Source: Hymenobacter metallilatus (GTDB lineage: Bacteria; Bacteroidota; Bacteroidia; Cytophagales; Hymenobacteraceae). Taken from it: DNA of 64,000 nt. The stretch spans positions 682,001 through 746,000 of the forward strand of contig NZ_RWIS01000001.1 in the NCBI RefSeq assembly GCF_003944705.1, read 5' to 3'. A model generated the notes under the pieces. The model saw nothing but the letters and a program-made list of their open reading frames with translations, was not told the origin of the DNA and did not search any database. A program made the translations under genes and the position numbers. This document shows positions 41,761 through 50,679 of the stretch, in pieces. Positions within the stretch are counted from its first letter, which is position 1, and every line of letters starts with the position of its first letter.

Positions 41761-43173
41761 TTGCTGCAATTCTTCAAAAGCTCTTTGCCCACCCGCCTGT
41801 TTGTGCTGCTGGTGCTGCTCCTGGCCCTGCGGCTGCCGTTGCTGTGGTGGGGCATTCCGCTGATGCCCGTGGAGCTGCGCAGCCTGCTGATTGGGGAGCG
41901 GCTACACGCCGGGGCCCTGCTCTACCGCGACGTGTACGACAGCACGGCCCCCTTGACCGCGGCACTGGCGGGCCTTGCGGAGCTGGTAGGCAGCCGCCCA
42001 CTATGGCTGTACCGCCTGCTGGCGCTGGCTCTGTTCACTTTTCAGGCCCTGCGCTTCAACTTCGTGCTCAACCGGGCCGATGTACACCCCGAGCGGGGCT
42101 ATGTAGGGGCGCTGGTGTACCTGCTGCTGGGCTCCGTTTCCACCGACCTGGATATTCTTTCACCCCTGCTGCTGGGCCATTCTTTTCTGATTGCGGCGTT
42201 CAGTGCCCTGCTCCCAACCTCCCGGGAAGGCTATGATAACCGCCGCCTGTTCCGGGCCGGATTTCTGATTGGGGTGGCGGCCCTGTGCTACCTGCCGCTG
42301 GCCCTGTTTCTGCTGCTGGGGTTGTTTGCCGTTATCATTTTCGCGGCCAACTCCTTCCGGAGCTTTCTGCTGCTGGTATGCGGCTTTCTGTTTCCCTACG
42401 CGGTAGTGGCTACCTTTTTCCTCTACACCGATTCGTTGCCGGGGTTTGCCCAGCTTCATCTGCGGCCCACACTCAGCGGGCTGGTAGCCGGGGCCGATGG
42501 GCTGCCGCTCTGGGTGCAGCTGCGGCTGCTGGCGCTGCCGGCAGCGCTGCTGCTGCTGGCCATTGGCCGCAGCTTCCTGATTCCGCCGAGCCTGGTATTC
42601 CAGGTGAAGTTTCAGCAACTTATGCTGGTGTGGCTGCTGGTGGCCGGGGCCATGGCAGCGGCCGGCAAGAGCCATGCCCCGGGTACTCTGGTACTGATTC
42701 TGCCCCCGCTCACCTACTTCAGCCTGTATCTGTGGCAGAAAACCCGCCGGGCCTGGGTACCCGAGCTGCTGCTGCTGGTACTGGTGGGAGCTGTGCTGGT
42801 AGTGCGCTACCGGGCGGCTCTGTTTCTGGACAGCGTGGTACCTATTCCGCTGGAAAGCCGCTACGCCGTCCAGTCCGATCCTCGCTATGCCTTTTTGCAG
42901 GACCAACGAATAGTGGTGCTGGGCGCCGATATGCGGCCCTACGCCCACAATCAGCTGGCTACTCCCTACCTCGACTGGCAGCTGGCTCAGCATGACTTCG
43001 GACACCTGAATGAGTATGACGCCATATTTCGGGTGGCCCACAATTTCCAGGCGGCTCCGCCCCGCTACCTCATCGACCAGCAAGGGCTGATGCCGGAGCT
43101 GCAATACAAAGTGCCCGCTATTTTCAGCCGCTACGAGCCCACCAACACCCCCGGCGTGTACCGGCTTAAATAG
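41761..43173 (+). CDS. Polytopic membrane protein (DUF6427-like)
   Basis: The product, about 470 aa, has around a dozen hydrophobic segments. There is a conserved-looking early loop (PVELRSLLIGERLHAGALLYRDVYDSTAPL) and later LYRLLALALFTFQALRFNFVLNRADVHPE in outline. The pattern recalls the Bacteroidota DUF6427 membrane family and, loosely, GT83/GT39-like membrane proteins. I am not sure of the family. The start is uncertain: TATCTTTG at 41721-41728 is a promoter box inside the frame, so the GTG at 41698 is excluded and a TTG at 41761 is the best remaining candidate. It converges with the DUF6952-like gene through a perfect palindrome. Confidence 0.65.
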   Translation: MLQFFKSSLPTRLFVLLVLLLALRLPLLWWGIPLMPVELRSLLIGERLHAGALLYRDVYDSTAPLTAALAGLAELVGSRPLWLYRLLALALFTFQALRFNFVLNRADVHPERGYVGALVYLLLGSVSTDLDILSPLLLGHSFLIAAFSALLPTSREGYDNRRLFRAGFLIGVAALCYLPLALFLLLGLFAVIIFAANSFRSFLLLVCGFLFPYAVVATFFLYTDSLPGFAQLHLRPTLSGLVAGADGLPLWVQLRLLALPAALLLLAIGRSFLIPPSLVFQVKFQQLMLVWLLVAGAMAAAGKSHAPGTLVLILPPLTYFSLYLWQKTRRAWVPELLLLVLVGAVLVVRYRAALFLDSVVPIPLESRYAVQSDPRYAFLQDQRIVVLGADMRPYAHNQLATPYLDWQLAQHDFGHLNEYDAIFRVAHNFQAAPPRYLIDQQGLMPELQYKVPAIFSRYEPTNTPGVYRLK

Positions 43174-43262
43174 TGAGGTGGTGAACTGATGAGTTTGACG
43201 TTTGAACCGCGCAACTGGCGCAGGCAGAACCTCAAACTCATCAGTTCACCACCTCACTATTT
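43168..43262. repeat. Perfect 31-bp junction palindrome between convergent genes
   Basis: Arms 43168-43198 and 43232-43262 are exact inverted copies (TAGTGAGGTGGTGAACTGAT within). The left arm contains the stop codon of the membrane protein gene, and the right arm touches the stop codon of the DUF6952-like gene. Confidence 0.9.
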
Positions 43263-43503
43263 AGCTAATGCTTACGCGCACTTTGGCGGTATACTCGCGC
43301 AGGGCGGTTTTGAAGTCGGTGCCGTGGTCCTGCATGTGGTTGAGGATGAAGATGGCCGCAAACACGTGGGTCAGCTGTTCGCCCTCATCCTCGCCTTCAA
43401 CCTCAATGGCCAGGGGCTGTTCTTCCAGCAGAGCCTGCTCGGCGGCTACCAGGTTTTCCAGCGTCTGGGTTTCCACCAGGCGCTTGATTACGGGCATTTT
43501 CAT
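43261..43503 (-). CDS. Small conserved Bacteroidota protein (DUF6952-like)
   Basis: The 80-aa acidic protein begins MKMPVIKRLVETQTLENL and contains EVEGEDEGEQLTH, then FKTALREYTAKVR. This pattern recurs next to thioredoxin genes in Bacteroidota and corresponds, as far as I recall, to DUF6952. It lies 12 bases downstream of the thioredoxin gene on the same strand and is clearly in one operon with it. Function unknown; a helper or client of the thioredoxin is a guess from linkage. Confidence 0.8.
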   Translation of the reverse strand: MKMPVIKRLVETQTLENLVAAEQALLEEQPLAIEVEGEDEGEQLTHVFAAIFILNHMQDHGTDFKTALREYTAKVRVSIS

Positions 43504-43515
43504 GGCGGGGCAGGC

Positions 43516-43827
43516 TTAGTTCAGGCGCGAAATCAGGCTGGCTACGGCCTCTTCCTTGCTGGCAGCCACGGTATCTACCAGCTCCCCGTTGCGGAATACC
43601 GCGAAGAAGGGCAGGTTGGTTACGCTGGCCAGCTTGCGGGCCTCGGGGCTGGTTTCGGCGTTTACGTCCAGGAAGGTCATGCCTTCGTTCTGCTCGGCCA
43701 GGCGCTTAAACTTGGGCGAAAACAGGCGGCAGTTGCCGCACCAATCGGCGTAGTATTTCACCACTACTTTCTCATTGTCTTGCAGTAGCTGCTGAAAATC
43801 GGCGTCGGTGGCTTTCGTAACGGACAT
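43516..43827 (-). CDS. Thioredoxin-family protein
   Basis: The 103-aa protein has the thioredoxin fold with the redox motif W29-C30-G31-N32-C33 (YADWCGNCR), then LFSPKFKRLA, and a cis-proline loop NLPFFAVFRNGELV. The active-site dipeptide is Gly-Asn rather than the classical Gly-Pro, which changes the redox potential. There is no signal peptide, so it acts in the cytoplasm. It forms a two-gene unit with the DUF6952-like gene. Confidence 0.93.
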   Translation of the reverse strand: MSVTKATDADFQQLLQDNEKVVVKYYADWCGNCRLFSPKFKRLAEQNEGMTFLDVNAETSPEARKLASVTNLPFFAVFRNGELVDTVAASKEEAVASLISRLN

Positions 43828-44027
43828 TCGGGGGGTATTTGGTGAAAAAAATCAAGCGTAGCAGAGAAGAATTATTCTCATCTGGCAGCAAAGGTAAAGG
43901 CCGGAACTGCCAAAAAAGTTTGCCGCCGCTAACTTTTCTCCTTGGCCCTGTACACTTTCGGGGAAGCGGAACTCTGGCCCTGGCAAACCGTTTAGCCTGT
44001 TCGCCCTTCCCTTTTCGGGCCTTTACT

Positions 44028-44624
44028 ATGCGCACCATTCTCTTCTTCGGCGACTCGCTTACGGCCGGCTACCAGCTCCGGGCCAGCGAGGCGTTTCCGG
44101 CCCGGATTCAGGAAAAAATCGATGCCGCCGGCCTGGCCTATAAAGCCTACAACTACGGCGTAAGCGGCGAAACCACGGCCGGGGGCCGGCAGCGCATCAG
44201 CACCGTGCTGCCTCGCTTCGAGCAACTCGACGTGTTTGTGCTGGAGTTGGGGGCCAACGACGGCCTGCGGGGTATTCCGGTTCGCGAAACCACTCAGAAC
44301 CTGCAGTTTATCCTGGATGCCGTGCGCCGCGCCCACCCCGCAGCCCGCATCGTGCTGGTAGGCCTGGAGTTTCCCTTTGATCTGGGGCCGCTGGCCACGT
44401 TGGGCGGCGGACGGCTGGGCCATTACGCCCAGGAGTTCAACGCCCTGTTTCGGCAGCTGGCGGAGAAAAACCAGGTCGATTTTGTGCCCTTTCTGCTGCA
44501 CGGCGTGATGGGCCAGCGCCACCTCAACCTCCCCGATGGCGTGCACCCCAACGCCGAGGGCCAGAAGCTGCTGGCCGCCAACGTATGGCAGGTGCTGCGG
44601 CCGGTACTGGAGCGGCAGCCATAA
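44028..44624 (+). CDS. GDSL-type esterase (TesA / arylesterase family)
   Basis: The 198-aa protein is an SGNH hydrolase. Block I is ILFFGDSLTAGY with nucleophile S10, the block II glycine is in YNYGVSGETTAGG, block III is LELGANDGLRG, and the catalytic pair is D170 and H173 in DGVHPNAEG. Length and order match bacterial TesA-like thioesterase/esterases. From the ATG at 44028 there is no signal peptide; an open frame reaches back to 43839 but has no plausible start. Substrates are probably acyl esters, but this group is broad. Confidence 0.93.
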   Translation: MRTILFFGDSLTAGYQLRASEAFPARIQEKIDAAGLAYKAYNYGVSGETTAGGRQRISTVLPRFEQLDVFVLELGANDGLRGIPVRETTQNLQFILDAVRRAHPAARIVLVGLEFPFDLGPLATLGGGRLGHYAQEFNALFRQLAEKNQVDFVPFLLHGVMGQRHLNLPDGVHPNAEGQKLLAANVWQVLRPVLERQP

Positions 44625-44690
44625 AGCAGCTGGCCAACACCGGATTCCTGCTACTTTAGCCTCACGTTCCGCCACTTCTCTTCATTTGCT

Positions 44691-45380
44691 ATGAACCGCC
44701 CATTTTACCGCCTCGGCGACTGGCGCCGCAACCTGTTTCTGCTCACGGCAGCCGCCAGCCTGGGCCTGGGCGCTTTGCCGGCCTGCTCCTCCAACGACAG
44801 CCGCCCCGACGTCGCGGATTCCTCCTGGGACAATGCCACCGCCGACTCCTACAGCCAGGGCGTTATCACCGAAATGACGGAGACGCAGCCGGGCCAGTGG
44901 AAAATTACGGCCGAGCGGCCAGCTGGTAAGGAGGAAGTAGCCGCTATTCTGCGCCACTTCGACGGCAAGGTGGACACGCTGCAGGGCCAGGCCTTGCAGC
45001 AGCAGATGCAGGACTACACCCGTCGTAACCCCGAAAACCGGGTAGGCGGCACCAGCATGATGGATGTGCTGATGTGGAGCGGCATTGGCTACATGGCTGG
45101 CCGCTGGCTGACGCCCAACACCGGCTACTACGCTTCGCCCGGCATTTTCCAGCGCAACAACGGCTGGCGGCAAACCATTGCCCGGGAGCGGGACAACGAG
45201 GGCCGAGGCTTTTTCGGGCGGGGTTTCAGCGGAAGCCGCAGCAGTGGCAACGCGGGCATCAGCGCCAGTCCCACCGTGCGGCGCACCGTGTCGCGCGGCA
45301 CGTTCCGTAGCTCGGCACCCCGCAGCAGCCGTAGCAGCGGTTTCGGGAGCCGGGGCGGCTCCCGGGGCTTTGGCGGGTAA
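44691..45380 (+). CDS. Ser/Gly/Arg-rich lipoprotein (YgiB-like position)
   Basis: The 229-aa protein has a lipobox with cysteine 32 (GALPACSSND). A central segment runs GVITEMTETQPGQWKITAERP, MMDVLMWSGIGYMAGRWL follows, and the tail is low in complexity and rich in Ser, Gly and Arg. Tail and size recall the E. coli YgiB family. The downstream gene is a YgiC-type glutathionylspermidine-synthase-like enzyme, as in the E. coli ygiBC pair. It is separated from that gene by a perfect hairpin. Its role is not known; a cell-envelope partner of the YgiC-like enzyme is inferred. Confidence 0.7.
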   Translation: MNRPFYRLGDWRRNLFLLTAAASLGLGALPACSSNDSRPDVADSSWDNATADSYSQGVITEMTETQPGQWKITAERPAGKEEVAAILRHFDGKVDTLQGQALQQQMQDYTRRNPENRVGGTSMMDVLMWSGIGYMAGRWLTPNTGYYASPGIFQRNNGWRQTIARERDNEGRGFFGRGFSGSRSSGNAGISASPTVRRTVSRGTFRSSAPRSSRSSGFGSRGGSRGFGG

Positions 45381-45497
45381 GCGCCTGGCTACCCAAGCGT
45401 TCAGGGCCGAAAAGATGAGTGGGCTGAACCCACTCGCTGGCAGCACGCTTGGTGCTCCACCCCATTCCGCCGAAGCCTGCGGGAATTTTCAATCAGC

Positions 45498-45541
45498 GTT
45501 GAGCAGCCGGGGGCCCGCAATCCGGCCCCCGGCTGCTCAAC
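45498..45541 (+). terminator. Perfect 18-bp hairpin between the YgiB-like and YgiC-like genes
   Basis: GTTGAGCAGCCGGGGGCC (45498-45515) and its exact inverse complement (45524-45541) enclose an 8-base loop. There is no T-run, so it may attenuate or protect a message end rather than end transcription. It stops 17 bases before the next ATG. Confidence 0.65.
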
Positions 45542-45558
45542 ACCCAACCCCCTACCGT

Positions 45559-46734
45559 ATGATTCGTTTGCTGCCGCTGCCGGGCAACGTGGAGCCGGCC
45601 ATCCGCCAGCTGGGCTGGGAGTGGGCTGTGGAAGATGCCTGCGCGGCCTACCTGGCCCCCGAGGCCGTGGTAGTGCCCGAACCTGAGGCTAATACGCTGC
45701 TGCAGGCCGCCGATACGCTTTATGCTATGCTGGTGCAGGCCATACCCGACCCCATTCCCGACGATTTCCTGCGCCAGCTGGGTATCCCCGCGAATCTCTG
45801 GGAAGCCGTACGCCATAGCTGGAACGACGAGCGGCACTGGCACCTCTACGGCCGCTTCGACCTGGCCCAGACGCCCGACGGCCCCAAGCTGGTGGAGTTT
45901 AATGCCGATACGGCCACCAGTATTCCTGAAACGGCCGTGGTGCAGTGGGCCAGCTTGATGGCCGCCGGCCGCCCCGCCGAGGAGCGACAGGCTAACGGCC
46001 TGTTCGAGGGCCTGGAGGCCCAGCTCGGCCGCTGGCGGGAGCTCAACCCCGACCTGGCACCTCACCTGCTGCTGGTACACCTGCCCGATAGTGCCGAGGA
46101 CGAAACCAACTGCGCCGTGGTGGCCGAGGCCGCCCGCGCGGCCGGGTTCAGCACCGCCCACAGTTGCCCCGTTGATGCCATGCACGTAGCCGTAGCGGGT
46201 GAGGACCGGGGCGTGTGGGCCGAGGTGGCCCCGGACCAGTGGCAGCGCTTCGATTTTCTGTTTAAGCTGGTGCCATGGGAGCTGCTGGCCGATGAGGAGC
46301 CCGCCCTCACCGCCGACTTAACTCACCTGCTACTCACCCGCGACCTGGTTATTGCCAACCCGGCCTACACGTTGCTGTTCCAGAGCAAAGCCCTGCTGGC
46401 CCGCCTCTGGGACGTGTTTCCGCACCACCCGCTGCTAGCGGAAGCCAGCCTGCACGACCTGCCGGGCCACCACGTGCGCAAGCCCCTGTTCGGGCGCGAA
46501 GGCCAGAACCTGACCGAGCTGGACGGTACCCTCACCCGCCAGGAGCAGCCCGGTGACTTTGCTGACCAACCCCAGGTGCGCCAGCGCTGGCTTGATTTCC
46601 CAACTGACGAGCAGGGCCGCCGCTACCAGGCGGGCGTATTCTGGGCCGGCGAGGCCTGCGCCCTTAGCTTCCGCCGGGACGTGGGCATTATCACCAATCT
46701 CTCGGAGTTCGTCCCGCACATTCTCACTGAGTAG
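45559..46734 (+). CDS. Glutathionylspermidine-synthase-like ATP-grasp protein (YgiC/YjfC family)
   Basis: The 391-aa protein matches the synthetase-only family of glutathionylspermidine-synthase-like enzymes. Landmarks are YGRFDLAQTPDGPKLVEFNADTATS near residue 100, RFDFLFKLVPWELLA, ILPNKALL-type segment LFQSKALLARLWDVFPHHPLL, and HVRKPLFGREGQNLTEL near residue 310. These are ATP-grasp folds that form a peptide-like C-N bond. The amidase half of the bifunctional E. coli enzyme is absent. The physiological substrate of YgiC-type members is unsettled. The ATG at 45559 follows the hairpin. Confidence 0.9.
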   Translation: MIRLLPLPGNVEPAIRQLGWEWAVEDACAAYLAPEAVVVPEPEANTLLQAADTLYAMLVQAIPDPIPDDFLRQLGIPANLWEAVRHSWNDERHWHLYGRFDLAQTPDGPKLVEFNADTATSIPETAVVQWASLMAAGRPAEERQANGLFEGLEAQLGRWRELNPDLAPHLLLVHLPDSAEDETNCAVVAEAARAAGFSTAHSCPVDAMHVAVAGEDRGVWAEVAPDQWQRFDFLFKLVPWELLADEEPALTADLTHLLLTRDLVIANPAYTLLFQSKALLARLWDVFPHHPLLAEASLHDLPGHHVRKPLFGREGQNLTELDGTLTRQEQPGDFADQPQVRQRWLDFPTDEQGRRYQAGVFWAGEACALSFRRDVGIITNLSEFVPHILTE

Positions 46735-46754
46735 CTTTTGAGACTAGAGCTATA

Positions 46755-46893
46755 AACTAATTCCCCTCCTTGGAAAGGAGGGGCTAGGGGTGATTGATGA
46801 CCGTTGAACGTAAACTAGAAATTAGCTCTAGCAACCGTTCTAATGCAGGGTCAACCACCCCTAGCCCCTCCTTTCCAAGGAGGGGAACTAGTT
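46755..46893. repeat. Junction palindrome of the CCCCTCCTTGGAAAGGAGGGG type
   Basis: Arms 46755-46792 and 46856-46893 are 38-base inverted copies with one mismatch. Each arm is itself an inner palindrome, TCCCCTCCTTGGAAAGGAGG. This short element is, to my recollection, scattered through many unrelated bacterial genomes. It separates convergent genes. Confidence 0.85.
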
Positions 46894-46908
46894 TGTAGCG
46901 CTAGCTTA

Positions 46909-48561
46909 CTACTTGGCGTTGTACATCCGCTCGTAGTACTCGGTGGCCATGCGGTGCGACTCAAACTCGGGCTCCACCTCGCGCATGCCGGTTTTCACCA
47001 GCTCCAGGAACTTCTCGGGCTGGCCGTAGTACAGAGGCACGATTTCGTTTTCGAGCACGTCGAGCACGTTGGTGGCCTCGATGTTATCCTTCACCTCATC
47101 GGGCTGATTGATGTCGGTGTGCGCAATGATGAAGCCGTTTTCGCCGTGGCGCACGAACTCCGGAATCCAGCCGTCGGCGATGCTCAGGCTGGCCGAGGCA
47201 TTCATGGCGGCCGTCATGCCCGAGGTACCCGAGGCCTCGCGGGGGTAGCGGGGCGTGTTCAGCCAGATATCGGAACCCTTCTTCAGGGCCGCCGACAAGG
47301 CCAGCTCGTAGCCCGTGAGCACGGCGCAGTTCTTCAGGTTCTTGGTCTTCTCGATAATGCTGTTGAACAGGCCCACCGCCCCGAAATCCTTGGGGTAGGG
47401 CTTACCGGCCCAGATGACCTGCACCGGACGCTCCTGGTTGTTTACAATATCCAGGAACCGCTCAAAGTGACGCAGAATCAGGTCGGCGCGCTTGTAGCCG
47501 GCAAAGCGGCGGGCCCACACCACGGTCAGCACCTCCGGGTCGAGCAGCGTGCCGGTCTGGTCGGCCACAATGTCGAACAGCTGCTTTTTCAGCTCCCGCT
47601 TGCGGGCTTTCAGGGCCACGTCGTCGCCGGCTTCCAGGGCTTCGTGCAGGGCTTTGTCGCGCCAGTAGGTGCCGTTCTGGGAGTTGGTAATGGCAATGAT
47701 GGGGCAGATGCCCGCGTTGGTGCCCCACATGTCGTTGGCCACTTCGCCGTGCACCTTGCTCACGCCGTTGCTGATGCGCGAGAAGCGCAGGGCCGTGAGC
47801 GTGTAGTTCAGGCGCTCCTGCTCCACCAGGCCCAGGCGGCGCACTTCCTCCAGCGGCACATTGCCGAAGAACGACATATCGTGCAGCAGCTTGATGGGGT
47901 GCTCCTCGTTGCCGGCCAGCTCGGGCGTGTGGGTGGTGAACACCAGGCGCTTCTTCACCTCCTCCAGGTTGCGGCCGTGCTTGTCGTAGAGGTAGAAGGC
48001 CAGGGGCAGGCCGTGGCCCTCGTTGAGGTGATATACCTCCGTGTGGCGGCCCAGCAAATCGAGCAGCTTACCACCGCCCACGCCCAACAGAATGCTCTGG
48101 GCCACCCGGGCGGCCGTATCGGCGTCGTAGAGGTGGTGGGAGATGGTGCGGGAGAGGTAGTCGTTTTCGGGAATGTCCGTCGTCAGGAAGAACATGGGGG
48201 CCGTCCCGAACGTGTCGGGGGCCAGATACAGGGCCTTCACCAGCACCTGCGCGTTGTGGATGGTAATGGGGAACACCAGGCCGGTATCCTGCAGGAAGCT
48301 GTAGTGCTTGAGGCGGAAATCGGCGCGCATGCTCTGGTCCTCGTTGCGGCCCTGGTCGTAGTAGCCGAACGACCACAGGATGCTGATGCCTACCAGGTTC
48401 TGCTTGAGCTCATACACGGAGCGCATGTGGGAGCCGGCCAAAAAGCCCAGGCCACCGGAGTAGGTTTTCAGGGCCTGATCCAGGGCAAATTCCATGGAAA
48501 AATACGCGGCCGGGGTGCTGAACTCGGGGGCGGGCGTGTAGGTATTAAACTCGAATGCCAT
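46909..48561 (-). CDS. Alpha-glucan phosphorylase-like GT35-family protein (short form)
   Basis: The 550-aa protein aligns in outline with the short alpha-glucan-phosphorylase family: AAYFSMEFALDQAL near the start, YSGGLGFLAGSH, HLNEGHGLPLAFYL, LVFTTHTPELAGNEEH, VWARRFAGYKRADLIL and PREASGTSGM near residue 442. In classical members the residue after this last motif is the lysine that holds PLP. Here residue 450 is threonine (ACG), so a normal phosphorolytic mechanism is doubtful. This may reflect a Bacteroidota subfamily. It neighbours two alpha-amylase-family genes and a sugar transporter, so an alpha-glucan role is likely. Confidence 0.82.
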   Translation of the reverse strand: MAFEFNTYTPAPEFSTPAAYFSMEFALDQALKTYSGGLGFLAGSHMRSVYELKQNLVGISILWSFGYYDQGRNEDQSMRADFRLKHYSFLQDTGLVFPITIHNAQVLVKALYLAPDTFGTAPMFFLTTDIPENDYLSRTISHHLYDADTAARVAQSILLGVGGGKLLDLLGRHTEVYHLNEGHGLPLAFYLYDKHGRNLEEVKKRLVFTTHTPELAGNEEHPIKLLHDMSFFGNVPLEEVRRLGLVEQERLNYTLTALRFSRISNGVSKVHGEVANDMWGTNAGICPIIAITNSQNGTYWRDKALHEALEAGDDVALKARKRELKKQLFDIVADQTGTLLDPEVLTVVWARRFAGYKRADLILRHFERFLDIVNNQERPVQVIWAGKPYPKDFGAVGLFNSIIEKTKNLKNCAVLTGYELALSAALKKGSDIWLNTPRYPREASGTSGMTAAMNASASLSIADGWIPEFVRHGENGFIIAHTDINQPDEVKDNIEATNVLDVLENEIVPLYYGQPEKFLELVKTGMREVEPEFESHRMATEYYERMYNAK

Positions 48562-48932
48562 AGGAGCAGAATGTGTGCGGTGAGTGTGAGCGGACGGGGA
48601 GCCCCAGACGTCAGCTCACCCGTTGAAAACCCAAAAAAAGCGGAAAAGAATGGACCAAGCGGATTGCATTCAAATAAGAATGCCAAAATGTTAACGAGCC
48701 ACTAGTAAAAGGCAAACAAGCATCATTTGCCGGTTCATCCGTTTTGCCTGCACAAGGGCCACTCTTTCTGGCTGGAAATTGTACTTCTGACAGAAAGACA
48801 CAACCTCTACATAGCTAACTATTTGATAATAATTCCTTAATATACACTGCCCTTTTCACCGCTTGAAGGCCAGGTACCTTTGTTGAAAGGGTTTCTCAGT
48901 CCTTTTCTCATTCCACAACCACACTCTTTCCT
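48562..48932. other. Divergent intergenic region
   Basis: This stretch is AT-rich in its middle (about 48680-48840). It holds the start region of the phosphorylase-like gene on one side and the TACCTTTG promoter of the lipoprotein gene on the other. I see no gene or RNA structure. Confidence 0.45.
48875..48882 (+). promoter_or_regulatory. -7 box of the 481-aa lipoprotein gene
   Basis: TACCTTTG is an exact match, 50 bases before the ATG at 48933. A clear -33 TTTG at the usual distance was not found. Confidence 0.5.
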
Positions 48933-50378
48933 ATGCGCTACCCCCTGCGCTGGCTCACAGCCTCCCTGCTGAGCCTCTCTGTTCTGTCCTGTGCCAAACA
49001 GGATAATCTTCCTTCTCCTGCTGCTGTTACCCCCGCCACCGCCGCCGCCGATGTAAGCAGCGCCGGTTTCCCGGAAGGCTTCGAAACCGGCACCAAAACC
49101 GCCTACACCACCGGCTCCGTCACGCTTGGCTCGGGCTCCTGGACGCTCAACGACGCGCTGCTCGGCAATACCACCGCCGACCCCAAAACCGGGGCGCAGT
49201 CGGTGCGGATACGCAACACTGGCTCCCTCACCATGAACTTCAACGCTACCACCGGCGCGGGCGTGGTTACGGTGCAGCACGCCGTGTACGGCACCGACGG
49301 CAGCTCCCAGTGGGAGCTGTGGGTTAGCCAGAACAGCGGCAGCAGCTACGCCAAAGTAGGCAGCACCATCACCAGCAGCAGCAGTACCCTCAGCACGGCC
49401 TCCTTCACGGTAAACCTGAGCGGCAACATTCGTCTGCAGATTCGCAAGACTTCCGGCGGTACCAACCGCATTAACCTCGATAACGTGACGATGGAGCAGT
49501 ACGGGGGCGGTACCACGCCGCCGCCCACCGGCACGGGCAAGAAATTCCTGTTCGATGGCTCGCACGGAGAGCTGGCCGGCAACGCCGACTGGGTGCTGGA
49601 CGTGAACAGCGGCGTAGCCTCGCGCTACCCCTCGCCCGACCAGAGCGGCATCACCGCCTCTACTGCCGAAACGTACTGGACCGGCGCCATTTCGGCCTGG
49701 GGCGTGGCCCTGGTGAAGCTGGGCCACACGGTGGAGCAGCTGCCGGCCGGCGCGGCCATCAGCTACGGCAACAGCAGCAACCCCCAGGACCTGAGCAACT
49801 ACAGCGTGTTTGTGGTGGATGAGCCCAACACAGTGTTTACCGCGGCCGAGAAAACGGCTATCCTGCAGTACGTGCAGAACGGCGGTGGCCTGTTCATGAT
49901 TACCGACCACACCATTTCGGACCGCAACAACGACGGCTGGGACTCGCCCGAAATCTGGAACGACCTGATGCAGAACAACTCTGTGAAGACCAACCCCTTC
50001 GGTTTCGCGGTGAATATGGATAACATCGTGGAGAACAGCACCAATGCCCTGGCCTCCACCACCAACCCCATCATGAACGGCTCCCAGGGCCGGGTGTCGC
50101 AGCTCTCCTTCCACAACGGCGCTACCATGACGCTCAACCCCACCGCCAACAGCACGGTACAAGGCCTGGTGTGGCGCACTTCGGCCGCCCAGGGCAACAG
50201 CCTGGCCATGGCCGCCAGCAGCACCTTCGGCACGGGCCGCGTGGTTATTATCGGCGACTCCTCGCCGGCCGATGACGGCACCGGCTCGCCCGGTAACACC
50301 GTGTACGACGGCTGGAACGAAAACGTGAGCCACGCCCGCCTGCACCTGAACGCCTCGCTGTGGCTGGCTAAGCTGTAG
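48933..50378 (+). CDS. Lipoprotein with N-terminal beta-sandwich and C-terminal GATase-like (DUF4350-type) domain
   Basis: The 481-aa product has a lipobox with cysteine 20 (VLSCAKQD). A beta-sandwich domain follows (about 45-190; GFPEGFETGTKTAYTTGSV, WTLNDALLG, INLDNVTM). I recall this as common in front of Hymenobacter-type extracellular hydrolases. After a TTPPPTGTG linker comes an alpha/beta domain (about 205-480; KFLFDGSHGELAGNADWVLD, YSVFVVDEPN, LQYVQNGGGLFMITDHT, VVIIGDSSPADDG) resembling class-I glutamine-amidotransferase-like DUF4350 folds. No nucleophile motif was identified. It has its own promoter and terminator. Role unknown. Confidence 0.7.
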   Translation: MRYPLRWLTASLLSLSVLSCAKQDNLPSPAAVTPATAAADVSSAGFPEGFETGTKTAYTTGSVTLGSGSWTLNDALLGNTTADPKTGAQSVRIRNTGSLTMNFNATTGAGVVTVQHAVYGTDGSSQWELWVSQNSGSSYAKVGSTITSSSSTLSTASFTVNLSGNIRLQIRKTSGGTNRINLDNVTMEQYGGGTTPPPTGTGKKFLFDGSHGELAGNADWVLDVNSGVASRYPSPDQSGITASTAETYWTGAISAWGVALVKLGHTVEQLPAGAAISYGNSSNPQDLSNYSVFVVDEPNTVFTAAEKTAILQYVQNGGGLFMITDHTISDRNNDGWDSPEIWNDLMQNNSVKTNPFGFAVNMDNIVENSTNALASTTNPIMNGSQGRVSQLSFHNGATMTLNPTANSTVQGLVWRTSAAQGNSLAMAASSTFGTGRVVIIGDSSPADDGTGSPGNTVYDGWNENVSHARLHLNASLWLAKL

Positions 50379-50412
50379 AAACAAGCTAGTCTGCTCTCCG
50401 AATATCCCTTTT

Positions 50413-50450
50413 AGCCCCGCTACCTGCCCTGCAGGTGGTGGGGCTTTTTT
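50413..50450 (+). terminator. Rho-independent terminator
   Basis: AGCCCCGCTACCTGC and GCAGGTGGTGGGGCT form a stem with a small bulge around CCT, followed by a T-run. It ends the lipoprotein transcript. The remaining stretch to the GH13 start shows no gene; TACCTTGG near 50642 is a possible weak -7 box. Confidence 0.85.
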
Positions 50451-50679
50451 GGGCCCGCACCGGCCGGCGGTTGCCGGGGCTGCAGCTACTGGCCACGGTG
50501 CCGCCCCAGGGCCGCGCTGCAACGGCATTATCCGGCCTTCGGCACCACTTCAGTGAAAATCCATCAATTCACCACCGAAAACCCGTCAATACATCATCAT
50601 TTCCGGGGCCCGCAGCAGTAGCATGGCAGGGGTGGGGGTGCGTACCTTGGCAGTTCCATAATTCGTTTCCACCCCGCCT

